In this document: positions 38,512 through 51,710 of the stretch, in pieces | Layout: each line of letters begins with the position of its first letter | Numbering within the stretch: position 1 is the stretch's first letter | Assembly: GCA_008933995.1 (NCBI GenBank) | Contig: WARS01000007.1 | Coordinates: forward strand, 2,916,230 to 2,980,229 | Source: Datnioides undecimradiatus | Lineage: Eukaryota; Chordata; Actinopteri; Lobotiformes; Datnioididae | Length of the DNA: 64,000 nucleotides | Reading direction: 5' to 3' | Translations under genes and position numbers: made by a program | Notes under the pieces: generated by a model | Seen by the model: only the letters and a program-made list of their open reading frames with translations | What the model was told of the DNA's origin: nothing | Databases searched by the model: none

Positions 38512-40823
38512 TAAACATACAGAAAGCTAGATGGCTAGCTAGTTAGAGAGGTAGGTGGATGGACGTGCGAATGCATCTATCCTTGTTAGTGTGTGATCCC
38601 GAGCCTCACCGGTCTGACCCACCGTCAGCAGGAACACACACACACACACAGCTTTTCTCCAATTTAATGATCGACGGACAGGATTAACACTCCCCCATCA
38701 ATGTTAGCTATCCCTCTCGCAGAAGCAACATCAGCGTTTTCTCTGCATTCTGCCATCTCATCAATACTCGGCGCTCCGACCTGCCCCGGCCTGCACCTGC
38801 ACCCGGTCGACACAGAGCTACGGCGGGGTCCCTGAAAACGTTTGCGGGGTAACACAGTGTCTTTCCCCTGAAACATACATTTTAGAGTTGGACTCGATAG
38901 CAGGATCACAGGAAAGCAACAGATACAGAGAAGAGGAAAGTGAAAATGGAAAGTGCAGTCGGCTCGTCGGCCGTCACACAAATCAATGACTGGGTTCAAC
39001 AAAACCTGACCTAACCATGTCCCCCTGAAATTATAGATGACATTACCCATTTAAATCAATAAACTAAAGCATGAGGATACATCCTCATTTGTCTAAGCCT
39101 GTACCCAAAGCCTCAGGCTCCACGCACCTGTATACCTGTACATAAAGTGTTTGTTGTCCTTATTGTGGGCACTTCTCTCAAATAAAGCAAAGGCGTAATT
39201 AAAGGTAATAGCCTTCGGACTGTTGAGCCCTGTTATTGCAGCAGGAGCTGACCCGCGGCGTTTAGTCACCACAGAAACCAGACATCTTTTTCTTTGTGAT
39301 GAAGGTCGTTCATAAAGGAAACACGGGCATAGAGAATCATCTCAGCTGCTGATGTGAACGTGCTGCAGCTGATAAATAGCAGGAGGAAGCGGGCGTCGGA
39401 ATAAGATGGGCTCTCGCTGTCGCACGACTCTTCTTGAAGAACGTTGTGGCGTTCCTGCAGTGTTAAGGTTTGAACCCAAGAAAGAAAGACTAAGGGTTTA
39501 ATAAACGCTGGAGTGCACAATTGAGATCGGTGGGGGAATCAGTGTGGGAAGCAGCAGAAGAACATGTTTTGTGCGCGTGTCTGCTGTGATGCTGTGGAGA
39601 ATCGTGTTCACTTCTTAAAGCAGGTCTGTCTGATCTATATTTGAGAATGTTCTGCAGAATATGCGGTCATTAAAATTGGATTGTTCCTCCCTGCTCCTGA
39701 AAATCAAACTAATAAAACAAGCAGTCCGTCTCTCTGTCTATATGTTCTTCCAATATCTTGCAAACTGTTCAAATGCTCTTCTCCAGACTTGGTAGGTGTA
39801 TTGCTATGACCCAAAGGCCGATGAGGTAATAGCGCTCTGTGCAGCAGTGGGGGCGGGGCTTCGGAGCAAGGAATCTTTGTCTGTCATGAAGCGGCCAGAT
39901 GCCTAAACATCTGTGTCAGTTCAAATCTTGCACTCTGTATGCACAAATACAGAAATATGCGTATACATTTGTTTCAGCCGGTGTGTAAAGATGTCTCTGA
40001 ATCTCAGTCACTGTGGAACCAGCTGCATGTGCACAAGCTTCATTTCCACTCCCACCGTCATTAAGGAAGGTAGACGCACGCTCAAACCACCGTTTGCATA
40101 TCGATGACTCCAACCGCTCCACAACTCGTTAGACCTGTCAATGAGAAGAATGGCAAAGGATAAAACGTGGGGCTTCATAAACTGTGTTTCATCAGCGGCG
40201 CCCTCCAACGGCATCAGAACAGCTGTCACTGCTGCACTAATTCATCGCGTGTACCTGTAATCCGTCATTGCGGCGATATCTCAATCATCATAATTAAACG
40301 TCAGACAGATGATCAATGACGAATCTATAGAGCTCGTATCGAAACAGACTTTCTAAAGTGCTTCGCAATTCGGGATCAAATGAAAAGATCATTCTCGGGA
40401 AGATAATGGCTCCACTGTTAAAAATGATCAAATACATCACTCATGAATTCTATTTCTCACCTCGTACTTTACGTTTCATTTGAGATAAAGAGTGTTTATG
40501 GAAATCAGCACATACAATAACCCATTAACAGGGTTAAATTATATAATTATTAGATCATTCTGTTAAAAACTGTGAAATACTTTTAACAAACATCCTCTAA
40601 CGTCTTTAGTTGTTGAATACACCAAGCTACAGTGGACACGTTTCAAAGGGGCTTTGCTTGGATCTGTTGTGTTCGCTGCCTTTTGAATACAGTTGGCTGT
40701 ATGTACACATTGCTGCAGGCTGGGTAACACCTCTGATGCACCCACCAAACAAGACAAACACACCTCAAAGCCTGTTGCAGTTCGCACCATTTCGAGGAAG
40801 CAGCATTTTCCCGTGCCCTGGGT

Positions 40824-40847
40824 TGTGTGTGTGTGTGTGTGTGTGTG
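40824..40847. repeat. (TG)n microsatellite
   Basis: TG array that passes into gcgcgtg. Confidence 0.95.
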
Positions 40848-43800
40848 CGCGTGTTTTTTTGTTCATGTACGTCGTTTTCACGCCTGACCTCAGCAGAAAT
40901 GCAGAGAGCCAAGCAATCAGCATGTTCTGAACGGACATGTTTCGAATGGGCAATGCGCTAGTGTCGGTAAATGAGATGCGTTTTAATGGCGCAGTGCACC
41001 GATGCGTGAAACCAAAAAAAACAAAACAAAACCAAACCACAGCATAAATGTAATGAATATTATACTAACAATAAAGCTGTCATGTATGCAAATGTTGGAA
41101 GGAGAACCAGCGGGGCTTCTTCTCATGAAGACTGGAGTCAGCAGCGATTGTGTGACATTTTAATGTTTTCAGGTCGCGCTCGTTCTGCCTGTCGTACATC
41201 TGTTCATTACTCTCCGTGCCGGCTGCTCGACGTTAGCAGCAGCAGTGTTGTAGAGGGGAACGACACAGAAAACACATCGGTTGGCGTCATCCAGGAACAG
41301 AGGGAGTCCATGGAGACCATCAAGTAGCTACAAAAGTAAAAATTCTACAAGTGTGTAGGTAGAGTATGACTCGAGAGAGATTCAGCTGTGCAGATTGGAA
41401 CCTCAGAATCATCCGATGCAACATGCTTGCTTATTGCTTATGAATTTAGCAGCGCTTGTCTATTAATTGCTATCACTGGTAGCTTCATAACTTGAGCATC
41501 TGTTGCTCAGATTACATCATCAGGAGGTTGGAGGTTATTATCAGCATAAGATCTCAGCATCTCCCGTGCTCCTCTAATATTTATGAGGTGTTTGGTGGTA
41601 GCTCTGCCACCGCCGCCGGCCAGGCATTCCTCCCATATTTCGATGACCGCCCGATGATTTCCACAAGTCGAGCCAGTGAAGCTGCACGGTGAACGGCGGC
41701 AAAGGCGACCTTACGCCCAATCAGCAAACAGCTTATTTGGGCATGTCTCTCTGCTCTCAGTGGAATGCAGCCTCTTCCCTCAGCTGCAGGGCATGCTAAC
41801 TGCAGCCTCACCACTGGACCTACCCTTGAACCCTCTTCACATCTACAGTAATGGTTTCCACGTAGACACCTAACGGCAGAAGGACTGGGGTCCAACCTTT
41901 GCCTCCAGCGTAAAAGCCCTAACAAAGCCAGTGCATCTAAACAAGAGGTTTCCCTTTAAAGTCCCTCTGTTCCTTGGCTTGTCTCTGAGATTTTCCTAAC
42001 CTGAGACCTTTTTCAGACTAAACAGGAATCCAGCTCCTGCGCCTCTGGCCATTTTCACACCCCTGGTTACTGTCTGCTTCCTCTTCTCCGCAACAGAAAT
42101 GCTCCCATAATTCTCTGAAAGTATTTAAATGTAAAAACCAATAACCTATCCTGATACTGACTTATGCCTCATGTAATGAAATGTTCTTATCTTATCTTAT
42201 GAAAAGAAAAAGCCTCAAGTGTATAATTGGACTGTTTGGTCTCACATTGTCAATAGGTTCCCTTTCAGTTCAGTGTGCATTCAGCCAAATGTTAGTTGTA
42301 ATAATCCATGTAATGGAGTCAGAGTAACATTAAATTACTGAGCTCAAGTTGGAGGGAAATGATACAAAAGGTCATTTGTGAACCAAAACTATGCAGTGGT
42401 CACCGAACAAGAGAGTACTCTTATAATGTGAAGAGTATTATAAGAGTACGAGCTTTATAGGAAGTGCATCGAGATAACTTATCGATGCTCTCCAGATAAA
42501 ACTGAAATGAACTGAAATCACCTTTGTCTTGGAAAACAATGACTTGGGTCCACTGTTTAAAAGTCTAAGGGTCATATTTTCTGACTCGGCCATCCTCTAA
42601 ACCTGCTCCGTCAAGCCCGTACTACAGTCTCATTGTCTCCACTGCTGTTTGAGACAGTCTATTTCCGTCTGCCGTACAGGATATACAGGCATTGTTTAGT
42701 TGGCAGCGCAAAAAATGGATGAAAAGCAGGTGGAGAGGAGGAAACAGACGTCTGTGAGGTTAGAGGAGAGATGGGACATGAATTACAAAGTTTTATGAGT
42801 GGAATGGAAATGGAAAGTAAGTTTGTGAGTTTGCGGAGAATCTGGGTTTTCATCAGGATTCAGACGCGCGTTTCCAGGAGGAACAGAGGCTTCACTCTTC
42901 TCTGCTGCCTCCTTTGAACATGTCAGAGCTCTTCCCTGCTATCTCCCCTGCAGTTATTAAATTTCTCTGTCTTACGACCTCTCCCGCCGTCCCCGTGTCT
43001 CTTTCTACCTGGAACGCTGTCTGTCTCTCTGACGGCTTGTCTCTGCCTCGCCCCGGTCGGGAAATAACCTGTGCACAGGTATCGCCGTCAGCTTCCACCT
43101 GTTTACGCATGCAGAGGTGGTTAGAAAGAGGCGTACAGGGGCGTGTTTCTGCATCCATTCTGTTTATTGTACACCACCTGGCTCTAAGACTTTCGTTATT
43201 TGTGGATGTGTGTATATATATATCTGTGTGTGTGCGCTGGTGTTTGTCCGACTCATTACCACACACTTGCAGATGTTTTCCCAGATGCAAACACGATGCC
43301 ACCACTAACCCTGGGGCCAGCCACCCGCAGCACTGATATGACACAGAGGCTTCTCAGTCTGTCAGAGGGCCTTTCAGGTGTATACTGGCTGTTTAAACGC
43401 GATGGGTCAGAAATAGCATTAGCGGGCAAAGCATGAGGGCTGAAATACGTCAGCCAGGGACAGTTATCTGGGCGAAAAACCGGCAGCCGCTCTCTAAAAT
43501 GACTCAGCTGCAGTAAACATGGCCCCTTGTTTACGCCTGCCCGTTCCTCCGCAGCTGTTAGCATCACGGTGGCGCCGCTTCACTGGAGTGATCGCAGACG
43601 TCTTTAACAGTTGGTGGTTTAGAAAAAGGAAGACTGTGGCATGTGACAACAGGGCAGGAGCTGGAACTAACACGCGGAGCTGCAGGGACATGATGCAGAC
43701 TAAAGCCAGCTACCTGATGAGGGGTCCCTGCACCTGCTTTTTCAACACTGCACATAATCTAAAACCACACCCCTATTTGACGAAAACGTAGATCTGTCTG

Positions 43801-45022
43801 AAAAAGCCAACATCTGAGAGCATCTACAGAATCTTGACTTTCAGATTTTAATATCTGAGTGTCTAATAAGTCATAGCAAGTGCATTTAAGGCTGAAAGAG
43901 TTGATGAAAGTCGAGAATAAATGATTGCCAGTAATTTAGAGAAACTCAAGTCGTTTATTGAGCGATGCAATGCAACACGTGGACTGATCGTGCGATGTCG
44001 TGGTTAACTGTGTATTGTGACATTTGAAGACAACACGTTGAACCCTGGTTGAATGTTTTCTGACACACGATGAGCAGATTCTTTAAAACTCCTATGAATC
44101 ATTTAGTTTCAGCTGTAATTGTACAGCGATTGGACATGCGCGCTCGTGTGTAGGTGGACATCATGGAAAAGAGTTAGGTTAGGTAACCAGCAAACTGCAG
44201 GACTGTTCACGTATATCAGTGTTCTGTCTGGATGCTGTGTTTGACATCATGTCTGAATCCAAAGACTGCGGGAGGAGGCTTTTCCCCGGGACAGGACCGA
44301 GGCTTGAAGTCACACTGCAGATGAGTTTTATTGCAGATCACTTGTTTGGAGCTCTCTAAAACTCCCTAACAGTGTAAATCATACTCCTCTTCTGAGAGTA
44401 AAACACTGAAGGCTTATTTTTATAACGTGTCAGCACAATTTTGCCGTGGCTGTAATGCTTGATATCTCTTCCGGCTGCTCTGGCATGTGACCAGACAGCC
44501 CGTCCCCGTCACTGCTGAGATAATGACCGTGTGTCTTGATTCCTGGGGTCCTGCTGGAACCGTAGCGTTAATCTGTGACGTTTGAGAGTTCGAAGGCAGG
44601 ACGAATCAAAAGCCTGAGACCTGATTGCGATATTAGGCACATGATCAAACTCTGAAAGGGAACATTTGTAAAAAAAAAAAAGAAAAAAAAAAGAGCCCCT
44701 CCAACCCAAATTAGCACACCGTCTCTGGGTTTGTCAGTCCTCCGTCTCCCCTTCACTCTGCCTCTTCCACTGCTCATCATGTTTGACGGTTATCAGATGG
44801 GAAAGGTGTAAATTGCCGCTCAGAGCCATCTCAGCAAATTCCCCAGCTCTGCTATCTCTCCCTTCAGTCACTTGCCGTCCCCCGGTTCTTAGCCACCGCC
44901 TGATTCCTCTCTTCTCTGCGTGGAAAGTGGGATGTAATCAGCTCTTGGCACAGCAAAGACACTGGAAGTGTGTTTGTTTTTCCTTTATGCATTAACTTCA
45001 TGGAAAAATATATACAGATTGC

Positions 45023-45024
<2 letters not shown>

Positions 45025-45055
<31 letters not shown>
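45025..45055. repeat. (GT)n microsatellite
   Basis: Uninterrupted GT array, about 15 units. Confidence 0.95.
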
Positions 45056-45056
<1 letters not shown>

Positions 45057-47488
45057 ACATGCTAAAGCCATGCGCAACCATCAGCATTAATAAGGCTGGG
45101 CTTCTTCTCCCTCTCTCTCTTTCTCTGGAGAAAAACAAACAATCGCACATTAATGACCCACCAGGATGGTGTTAATAGGAGAGGAGAGGGGAAAAATGGA
45201 AAATGGCCGCTGGTGGGAGGTGTTCAAACGGAGATAGAGGGTAGGTGCGGGGTGAAATATAATAATTGGCCGGCGTGAGCCCGAGAAGAGGAAACCACGA
45301 GGGGATTTCTGAACAAACAGGCAGACGCAGTTTGTACAGGCAACACGCGGCCATGCGTGTGAAAACACGGTCCCCGCAGCCGCCCTCAGCCCCAGTGGGA
45401 CGCAGAGGAGGGTGGGCGGACCGTGGACCGCATATTGCTCTGAACATCCAGGGCCCCGTCTAAGCTTTGATTCAAACGACATAAACATTCATTTCGAAGC
45501 ATCACATGCGATGTATTTTTAACTGGCGCGCGCTTGATTTTAATTAGAGAAAAATGAGAAGGAGAGTGCCATGCGGGAGAAACAAAGGGAGGGAACTGGT
45601 GTTGTTTATCATGGAATTGCTCTGATAATGAGAATCAAATAGGGGGCTGGCACGTTGTTATTATGCTTCCTGGCAGGGTGTTTGTGTGCACGCACCATAA
45701 TCATGCGCATACAATCCTAAGTGGCCGAGCCATGTCGGAGCCCCCACCCCCCTCCCGTCTCCAGCAGAGAGTGTTGGCTGTAAGGTAACCGGCCAAACAC
45801 AAGAGCGTCGACGCACAGACACAGAGGCACTGTCGCTGCCAGGTGTGTTGAGGAGGTAATTGTCAGCCCGGCCGACCGGCTGCCAGCAGCTCGGAGAGGG
45901 AGAGCTGGGGAGAAAATGAGGAGCAGCCTCTGGTGGAGTCTGTTTGCCCGAGGGGCCGGCTCACAATCTGTGGCCGCTGTTTATCCGGCTCCCCTCTGTC
46001 CCCTCGCACCTCTTTGTATTCGCCTAATAGTTTCGCTCTTTGCCTCCTCTGCCCGCTCTCCTCGCCCTACTTCCTCCCGCTCACGCTCATTTCCCCATTT
46101 TCGACATTTTTCCTGTCTTTTCTCCAACTGCTCACTGCATCTCTCGCTCTGCTCTTCTGCCCAAATCCAAACTGAGCTTTAACCGAGAGGCTGCAGCCTT
46201 TCTGTCTTACAGCCCTCAGACAGAACCCTGGGAGATGAGATGCTCTGCACATTACAGATGCTGCTTATTTGCAGGCGCAAGCCGGTGTCCTAAATGGACC
46301 TTGTTTCAAAAACAGATGCTGTCCTGTCACCACAGAGTTCCTGCTGCTGTATTTTAATAACTGATCAACTGATAACATTTTATAGACGAACCAACAAGCT
46401 GATAAATTGAGAATCTTTAATGTTCTTGGAGAGCATTCCATATTTCTCCATATTAGTTTTCCATTATTAGCCCCTAAGTGAAGCATTTTCACCTCAGTAT
46501 GAAGCAATCACTCTCTGTCTGCAGTATTGCAAATGAACCGGGTCCAGATATCAGCTGCGTTTTGCTTCCGTCCCCGTGTTATTACAGTCACATCTTTAAG
46601 TTTTATCATTTTAAACCTGTTTCTTCTGTTTTTTTCAACACTAATACGGAATTAGTCACAGCTTTTTGTTAACGTCTTTGCTCCCGTTGTCCTCATTGCC
46701 GTGGAAGTGTCGGTTTTCTTGAAGCGACGCCGCGAACACACACGGTCACACCTGTGCGCCAGCTACCGGGCTGAATCCGGAGCACCTGAGAGGAACCACC
46801 CGCTCGGCCCTGCTCGGCCCTGCTCTGTAAATGTCATCGCGCTGGTTAGAGCGCGACCAGATGCGTCTGTGTACTGTCAGCGGTGATACTGTTGACATTT
46901 CATGTTGTGAACAGGAACGTTGTGTATCTGTTCGCTCAGTTTGCTCTGCACTGATAAAACTGGCCTGTGTTTCCGTTGCTGCACCACACGTATAGTTTAC
47001 TTTACCCTTAGATTAACTAATGGTAGAAGTCTTCCCCTGCAGTCCACAGTGGGATTTACCATTAACTGACTTGTTGTGAGATGCATGAAAACATAAAATG
47101 TAGTTGATTGGCTTGTTTTGAATTTGTGAATTGGTTTATTCTGCGTTTTTGCACCTTGACTCTCAGTATTTCTTTGCTGCCGCCTCTGATTTTCATTCAC
47201 TGAGAGGCGTAAAAGACGGGAAGACTTAATGTTAGAGCCATCACAGTTCCACGCTGTGCTGAGAGGAGCGCTCTGCGGCGCAGCGGTCCAGCCGCCGTAA
47301 TCTTCTGAATTTTGTCCGTCACTTTTCTCCCAAATTGTTTCCTGTCGCTCTCTCCACTGCTCTTTGCAGGGAGGATCCAAAAAGCCCCTAATAACCACTC
47401 ACACACGGGCTGCACAGTTTACACACACACGGATCTAGTGACACTGTATGTCTTTTTACAACCAGCTATACTCAGCTAGTTTGCGTGC

Positions 47489-47625
47489 GTGTGTGTGTGT
47501 GTGTGTGTGTGAATGGAGGAGGGTGTGTTGTGCTAAGTGTGTAACCCAGTGTATGAAAACAAGTGCATGTTTGTATTACAACACCCTCCCCCAGACCCCT
47601 GCCAGTTCATGAAAAATGAATGAGG

Positions 47626-47659
<34 letters not shown>

Positions 47660-47760
47660 ATGTCCACGTGGATTGATCAGCTTTTTTTGTTCGATCTTTC
47701 ATGCAAGGTCGGACAGAACCCTGCTTAGAAAGCTGTATTTGTATGTGTGTGTGTGTGTGT
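47489..47760. repeat. Cluster of three (GT)n arrays
   Basis: Arrays at 47489-47511, 47629-47657 and 47744-47760, all with TG on the + strand. Confidence 0.9.
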
Positions 47761-47935
47761 CAGAGTGAGAGAGAGGGGGAGGTATTTGAGTCTAACAGGA
47801 GGAATTAACGTTGCTTTCATCTGTTTTGCTCTTCGTTTCAAACTGTTTTGTATCGTTCTTCATTGATGAGGAAGAGTTGATGTCAATAACAACCCCCCCC
47901 CCCGTCTCTCCCGTCCCTGCCCCTCCACCCCACAG

Positions 47936-48116
47936 CAGTACAACCTCTCGTGGAGTGGTGGCCAGAGTGACAGAGGAGCACATGAGGAGCAGACACGGCG
48001 TGACAGCAACATCCTGACCGGTAACCTTGCTTCTGCACCCTCCTCCAAACGCCCAGCAGCTCCAGAAGCGGGCGTCAGAAGGAAGGAAACGTGTGACCAC
48101 TCCTCCTGCAGGCATG
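47936..48116 (+). other. strbp: Candidate strbp exon ending in the start codon
   Basis: The first strbp coding exon starts in phase 0 at residue 2, so the preceding exon should end in ATG. Of the ATG|gt sites I noticed between 33 and 55.8 kb, the best placed is GGC ATG|gtaatg at 48114-48116. It is preceded by two plausible acceptors, cctccaccccacag (AG 47934-47935) and aaacgcccagcag (AG at about 48058-48059). The donor is weak at +5 and a (GT)n array starts 13 bp downstream. A short upstream ORF begins at an ATG near 47981. This is inference from phase and position only. Confidence 0.25.
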
Positions 48117-48124
48117 GTAATGCA

Positions 48125-48129
<5 letters not shown>

Positions 48130-48170
<41 letters not shown>
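48130..48170. repeat. (TG)n microsatellite
   Basis: A 41-nt TG array starting 13 bp after the candidate ATG|gt donor at 48116. Confidence 0.95.
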
Positions 48171-48175
<5 letters not shown>

Positions 48176-48649
48176 AAAGAAACCCTCTCCAGACTCTCTC
48201 GAGAGTGTAAGAGTTCAATCTGATAACTGGTTCTAGACATGACAACAGAGTGTGGGTGTCGAAGAAAGATACCTGATAAGAGCGAGTGCAGACGGGAGTG
48301 TGTATCTCTGTGTTTTTGGGGGAGGAGACGGGGACACAGACATACACACAGACGTATGCAGGAGAAAGAGGAGCCGCAGCAGACCAAAGAGGAGACAGAG
48401 GAGGTTAAGGAGATGAGGAACAATGAAAGGAAACCGAAGACAACTGAAGGTCACTATGGAAAAGAGAGTGGTGATTAATAGAAAGACAGAAAAGAACAAT
48501 GGGTTTAATTACTGGGTTTCCAGAGGCTTTTCTAATGGAGAGCATCACTGCCACGTGCTTATATTCCTATATTACGATTACTAGTAATTATGTATGGTGT
48601 TAATGTGATACATACAAGCTGTATTTACGTGGGAATAAGGTTTGTTTCT

Positions 48650-49190
48650 TATGTAATGAAGGAGAACAGGAAAGGAGGAGAAGAAGGAAGAAGACGGCGA
48701 AGGAGAACCACGGTGTTGTTGGGAGGAGGGGAGGGCGGCTCAGAAGATCAAAGACAGCAGTGGAGGGAGAGAATGACAAGTGGGGGCAGATAAGACCATA
48801 AAAACATAAATGATGGACAGAAACACGAGAGATGAAAAGCGCGAAAGGATACACAAAGCAGAAAGAGCGGCGAAGAGCGGAGAAATGGGGGAGAGAGGGG
48901 AGGTTAAGAGCCGAGAGAGGTGGAGGTAGAGAGAGAGGGAGACGAGGGATTGATTAATGGTCTTGGCCTGTGACAGTGGGAGCTTTTCCCCCGAGGGGGG
49001 GAGCAGAGCAGGAGATGAATTATTAAAAACCAGAACAAGAGGAGGAAGGAGGAAGAAACGAGTGCAAAAACGAGGAGAGTGGAGGAGCGGCTTGAAGGGG
49101 AGGGGGGAGGAGCGAGGGGAGGAGGGGGAGAGGAAAAGGAAAAGGGGGCGGGAGGGGGAGAAAAATGAATGAGTGAGAGAAAACAAGATG
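48650..49190. repeat. Long purine-rich (G/A) stretch
   Basis: The + strand is mostly G and A, with a dense G-run segment at about 49094-49163. Long open frames on either strand here are composition artefacts. Confidence 0.85.
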
Positions 49191-49481
49191 TTGCTGAAGG
49201 TGCTGAGGTTGGACACTGCAGAAGAGGGCACATGGCTGAGCTCATAAATAACCAAGGGTAATGAGACTAGTGTGTGTGCGCGTGCACGCCCGCTCACGCA
49301 CGCAGTGCCGCGATTAGTCCTGAGTTATGGTGATGCAGCAAATACCGTGGGTGACCTTGGCGAGGGTGTCGCCGCGTCAACCGCACAGTACGCCAAACGG
49401 CTCCTTCTCTATCGACTTTCCTCCTATCTCTGTGCTGTTAATGAACGCACGCGCCGGCTGTGCCCGCTCCCCCGCTTCATT

Positions 49482-49485
<4 letters not shown>

Positions 49486-49517
<32 letters not shown>
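49486..49517. repeat. (CA)n microsatellite
   Basis: Uninterrupted CA array, about 16 units. Confidence 0.95.
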
Positions 49518-49518
<1 letters not shown>

Positions 49519-50499
49519 GCAGGTTGATTACTTTGTATCTGTCCGGCATGTTGCATAGCTTGGTGTCATCGTTAGGTCACCGCTCAGTCTCAGGACAGGA
49601 GTGTCTTAGCAGTTGTGCGGTTTCGCTTGCACTTGTGTGAAATGCTGCCATCTTTACAGCATCTTCGATGTACAGTTAGTACCAGACATAACCCAGCTAC
49701 CTTAAACATGCAAATACAAACCAGCGTTGGCTGTAAAAGCTTTGGATGAAACAGGAACACATATTTCATTCGAACATCCTCCATCGTTTTATGTTGATTG
49801 TAATTCATCCTGGTATTTCCCTCATGCAGACTAGGCAATACCCAATACTCCAACACTATGCCCAGAAACAGCCTGATGTCGGCTGCTTTTAGCCGTATGG
49901 TCATAATATTTTATGGCGCGCCATAAACCTTTTAAACAATGGCGACATATTAAAGGGGCCAAAGGCCGGAGATGAAACTCTACATAAGTGCAAAGTAGGC
50001 TGGGTACTGTAGTTTGGGGAGGCTTGTTAATAAGGCTGAGTGATGACGGCAGACTTCAGGTGAGCGTCGGCCCTCGTGGAGCCGCGCAGGCTGGGAATAC
50101 AGCAGGCGCTGCTGACCTGCTCTACATATCTCCCTGCATTCCATTATTCTGCCTTTTTCCTTTTTTAACCTTACGTTTCATCTCATGTTTATCGACACGG
50201 ACCGCCCGCTTGCTGCTTCTCCGCTGCCACGCATGATACTACTTACATATTGATGCACGTGCGCCGCGCTATGGTGTGTGCGCGCGTGCGCGGTGTGAGA
50301 CTGCACACGCGTGGTAATTTGAAAGACAGCGAGAGAGAGAGAGAGAGCGAGAGAGGGGGCGAGCACAATAAAACAGGATAGCGGAGTGTGGCGGGCCGGC
50401 CTGCCAAGCAGAGTGCAGATAAATCACAGAATGAATTTTTAATGCAATCTCCCCCAGGCTGCTGGATGTTACAGAGACACTGCTGGGTTTTTTGTATTA

Positions 50500-50501
<2 letters not shown>

Positions 50502-50540
<39 letters not shown>
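50502..50540. repeat. (TG)n microsatellite
   Basis: A 39-nt TG array. A GA run lies just upstream at about 50331-50347. Confidence 0.95.
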
Positions 50541-50541
<1 letters not shown>

Positions 50542-51687
50542 GCCTGTCCCGTCACTCCGGGCCTGTTTTGTGACGGGTTGTTTTTTAAAGTTTTGGAATT
50601 TTCTTTCTCTCCCTCAGCTTCAGCTTGTTGTCAGGATGGCCCTGGTATTTGAGGGTTTGTTTTTCTCTGGGTTTTAGCGTAGTTTCACTTTCAGCGTGGC
50701 GTTGTCAGCTCTATCACAAACAAGCCTTCGCGTCTGCAGCTGGCTAAAAATATTAAAATCCCGTTTATCTTTTTATCTCCCTGCACCTCCTCCTGTCGAT
50801 CTCCTTGTTTGTTCGCCTTCTGAGGCTTTTCTCCACTTCTCTCTCACCCCCCTCTCTCCCATCCTCTCTTCACCACACCTCGTAGTGCGTGAGTGACTTA
50901 TTGAAAACAGGAGCACACAAACAGACCCACTGCCTCAGCAAACACACACACACACACACATACAGTTCAATATTCCTAAATGATGCTCCAAGAATAATAA
51001 GCACCGGGTTCATTTGTGGCAAATAAAAAAGGGGTCGATTTCGCCACCAGAGCCCCCGGGTGCAGAGTGTCGCCCCAATCACAGCTGATATTGTTCTAGT
51101 GAGTCTTCTCCCCTGGCACCGGGTCATGTAATTTATAGCAGATGGCCACAGAGAGACGGGATGGGACAGGAGGAGACAGGCAGCGATGGAGAGGGGAGGC
51201 AGTGCATTCAGTGAGGTAGTGCGTGTCCAGCCGCAGCACCTTAAGCTGAGATGCTTTCACAGCAGGGCATTAAGGCCGGAACGGGGGTGATGGATGGAAG
51301 TGATGGAAGTAATGTGCGTGTGTGTCTGTGTAAGTGTGTGTATGTAATTGATTGCATGGCTTTTATCTGCATGACTCTCGTGTTTATTGCGCGTGCGTTA
51401 ACACACCTTACCGTAGTTTTAGCCATGACGCGTACAGGGTTTTCCTGTGTTGGTGTGTGTGTGCACATTAGCTGGATACACCGCGAGTTGTAAATGCTGT
51501 GTAATGTGGTTATGTAACATGGGCCCGCCAGCCGGTCGGCCTCACTGGAGCATGAAATGGAGTGTAATTGGTAAGTGTGTGGTCTAAAAGCACTGTGCAA
51601 CAATGGCATATGAAGGTATACACACACAGGCATGCAGGGCATGGTGTATGCTGGTGGCTTGCGCACAGCTGGGATGTAACAGCTGCA

Positions 51688-51710
51688 TGTGTGTGTGTGT
51701 GTGTGTGTGT
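51688..51710. repeat. (TG)n microsatellite
   Basis: Uninterrupted TG array. Confidence 0.95.

Larger units (their letters stand above)
32957..47935 (+). other. Probable 5' intron sequence of strbp, third part
   Basis: No supported exon. It contains a 0.5 kb pyrimidine-rich stretch (36280-36835), CA arrays (38130-38160, 38479-38509), TG arrays (40824-40847, 45025-45055, 47489-47511, 47629-47657), a perfect hairpin at 42415-42449, and AT-rich segments with octamer- and homeobox-like motifs (ATGCAAAT at about 34433; the 37310-37460 segment). Confidence 0.5.

Noticed and set aside
48740..49297. Minus-strand 185-codon frame
   Set aside because: It lies in the purine-rich stretch and has the same composition artefact (Ser/Leu/Pro/Phe runs).
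51212..51232. tgaggtagt, resembling a let-7 seed
   Set aside because: Only the seed matches; the rest of the mature sequence and a foldback partner are absent.
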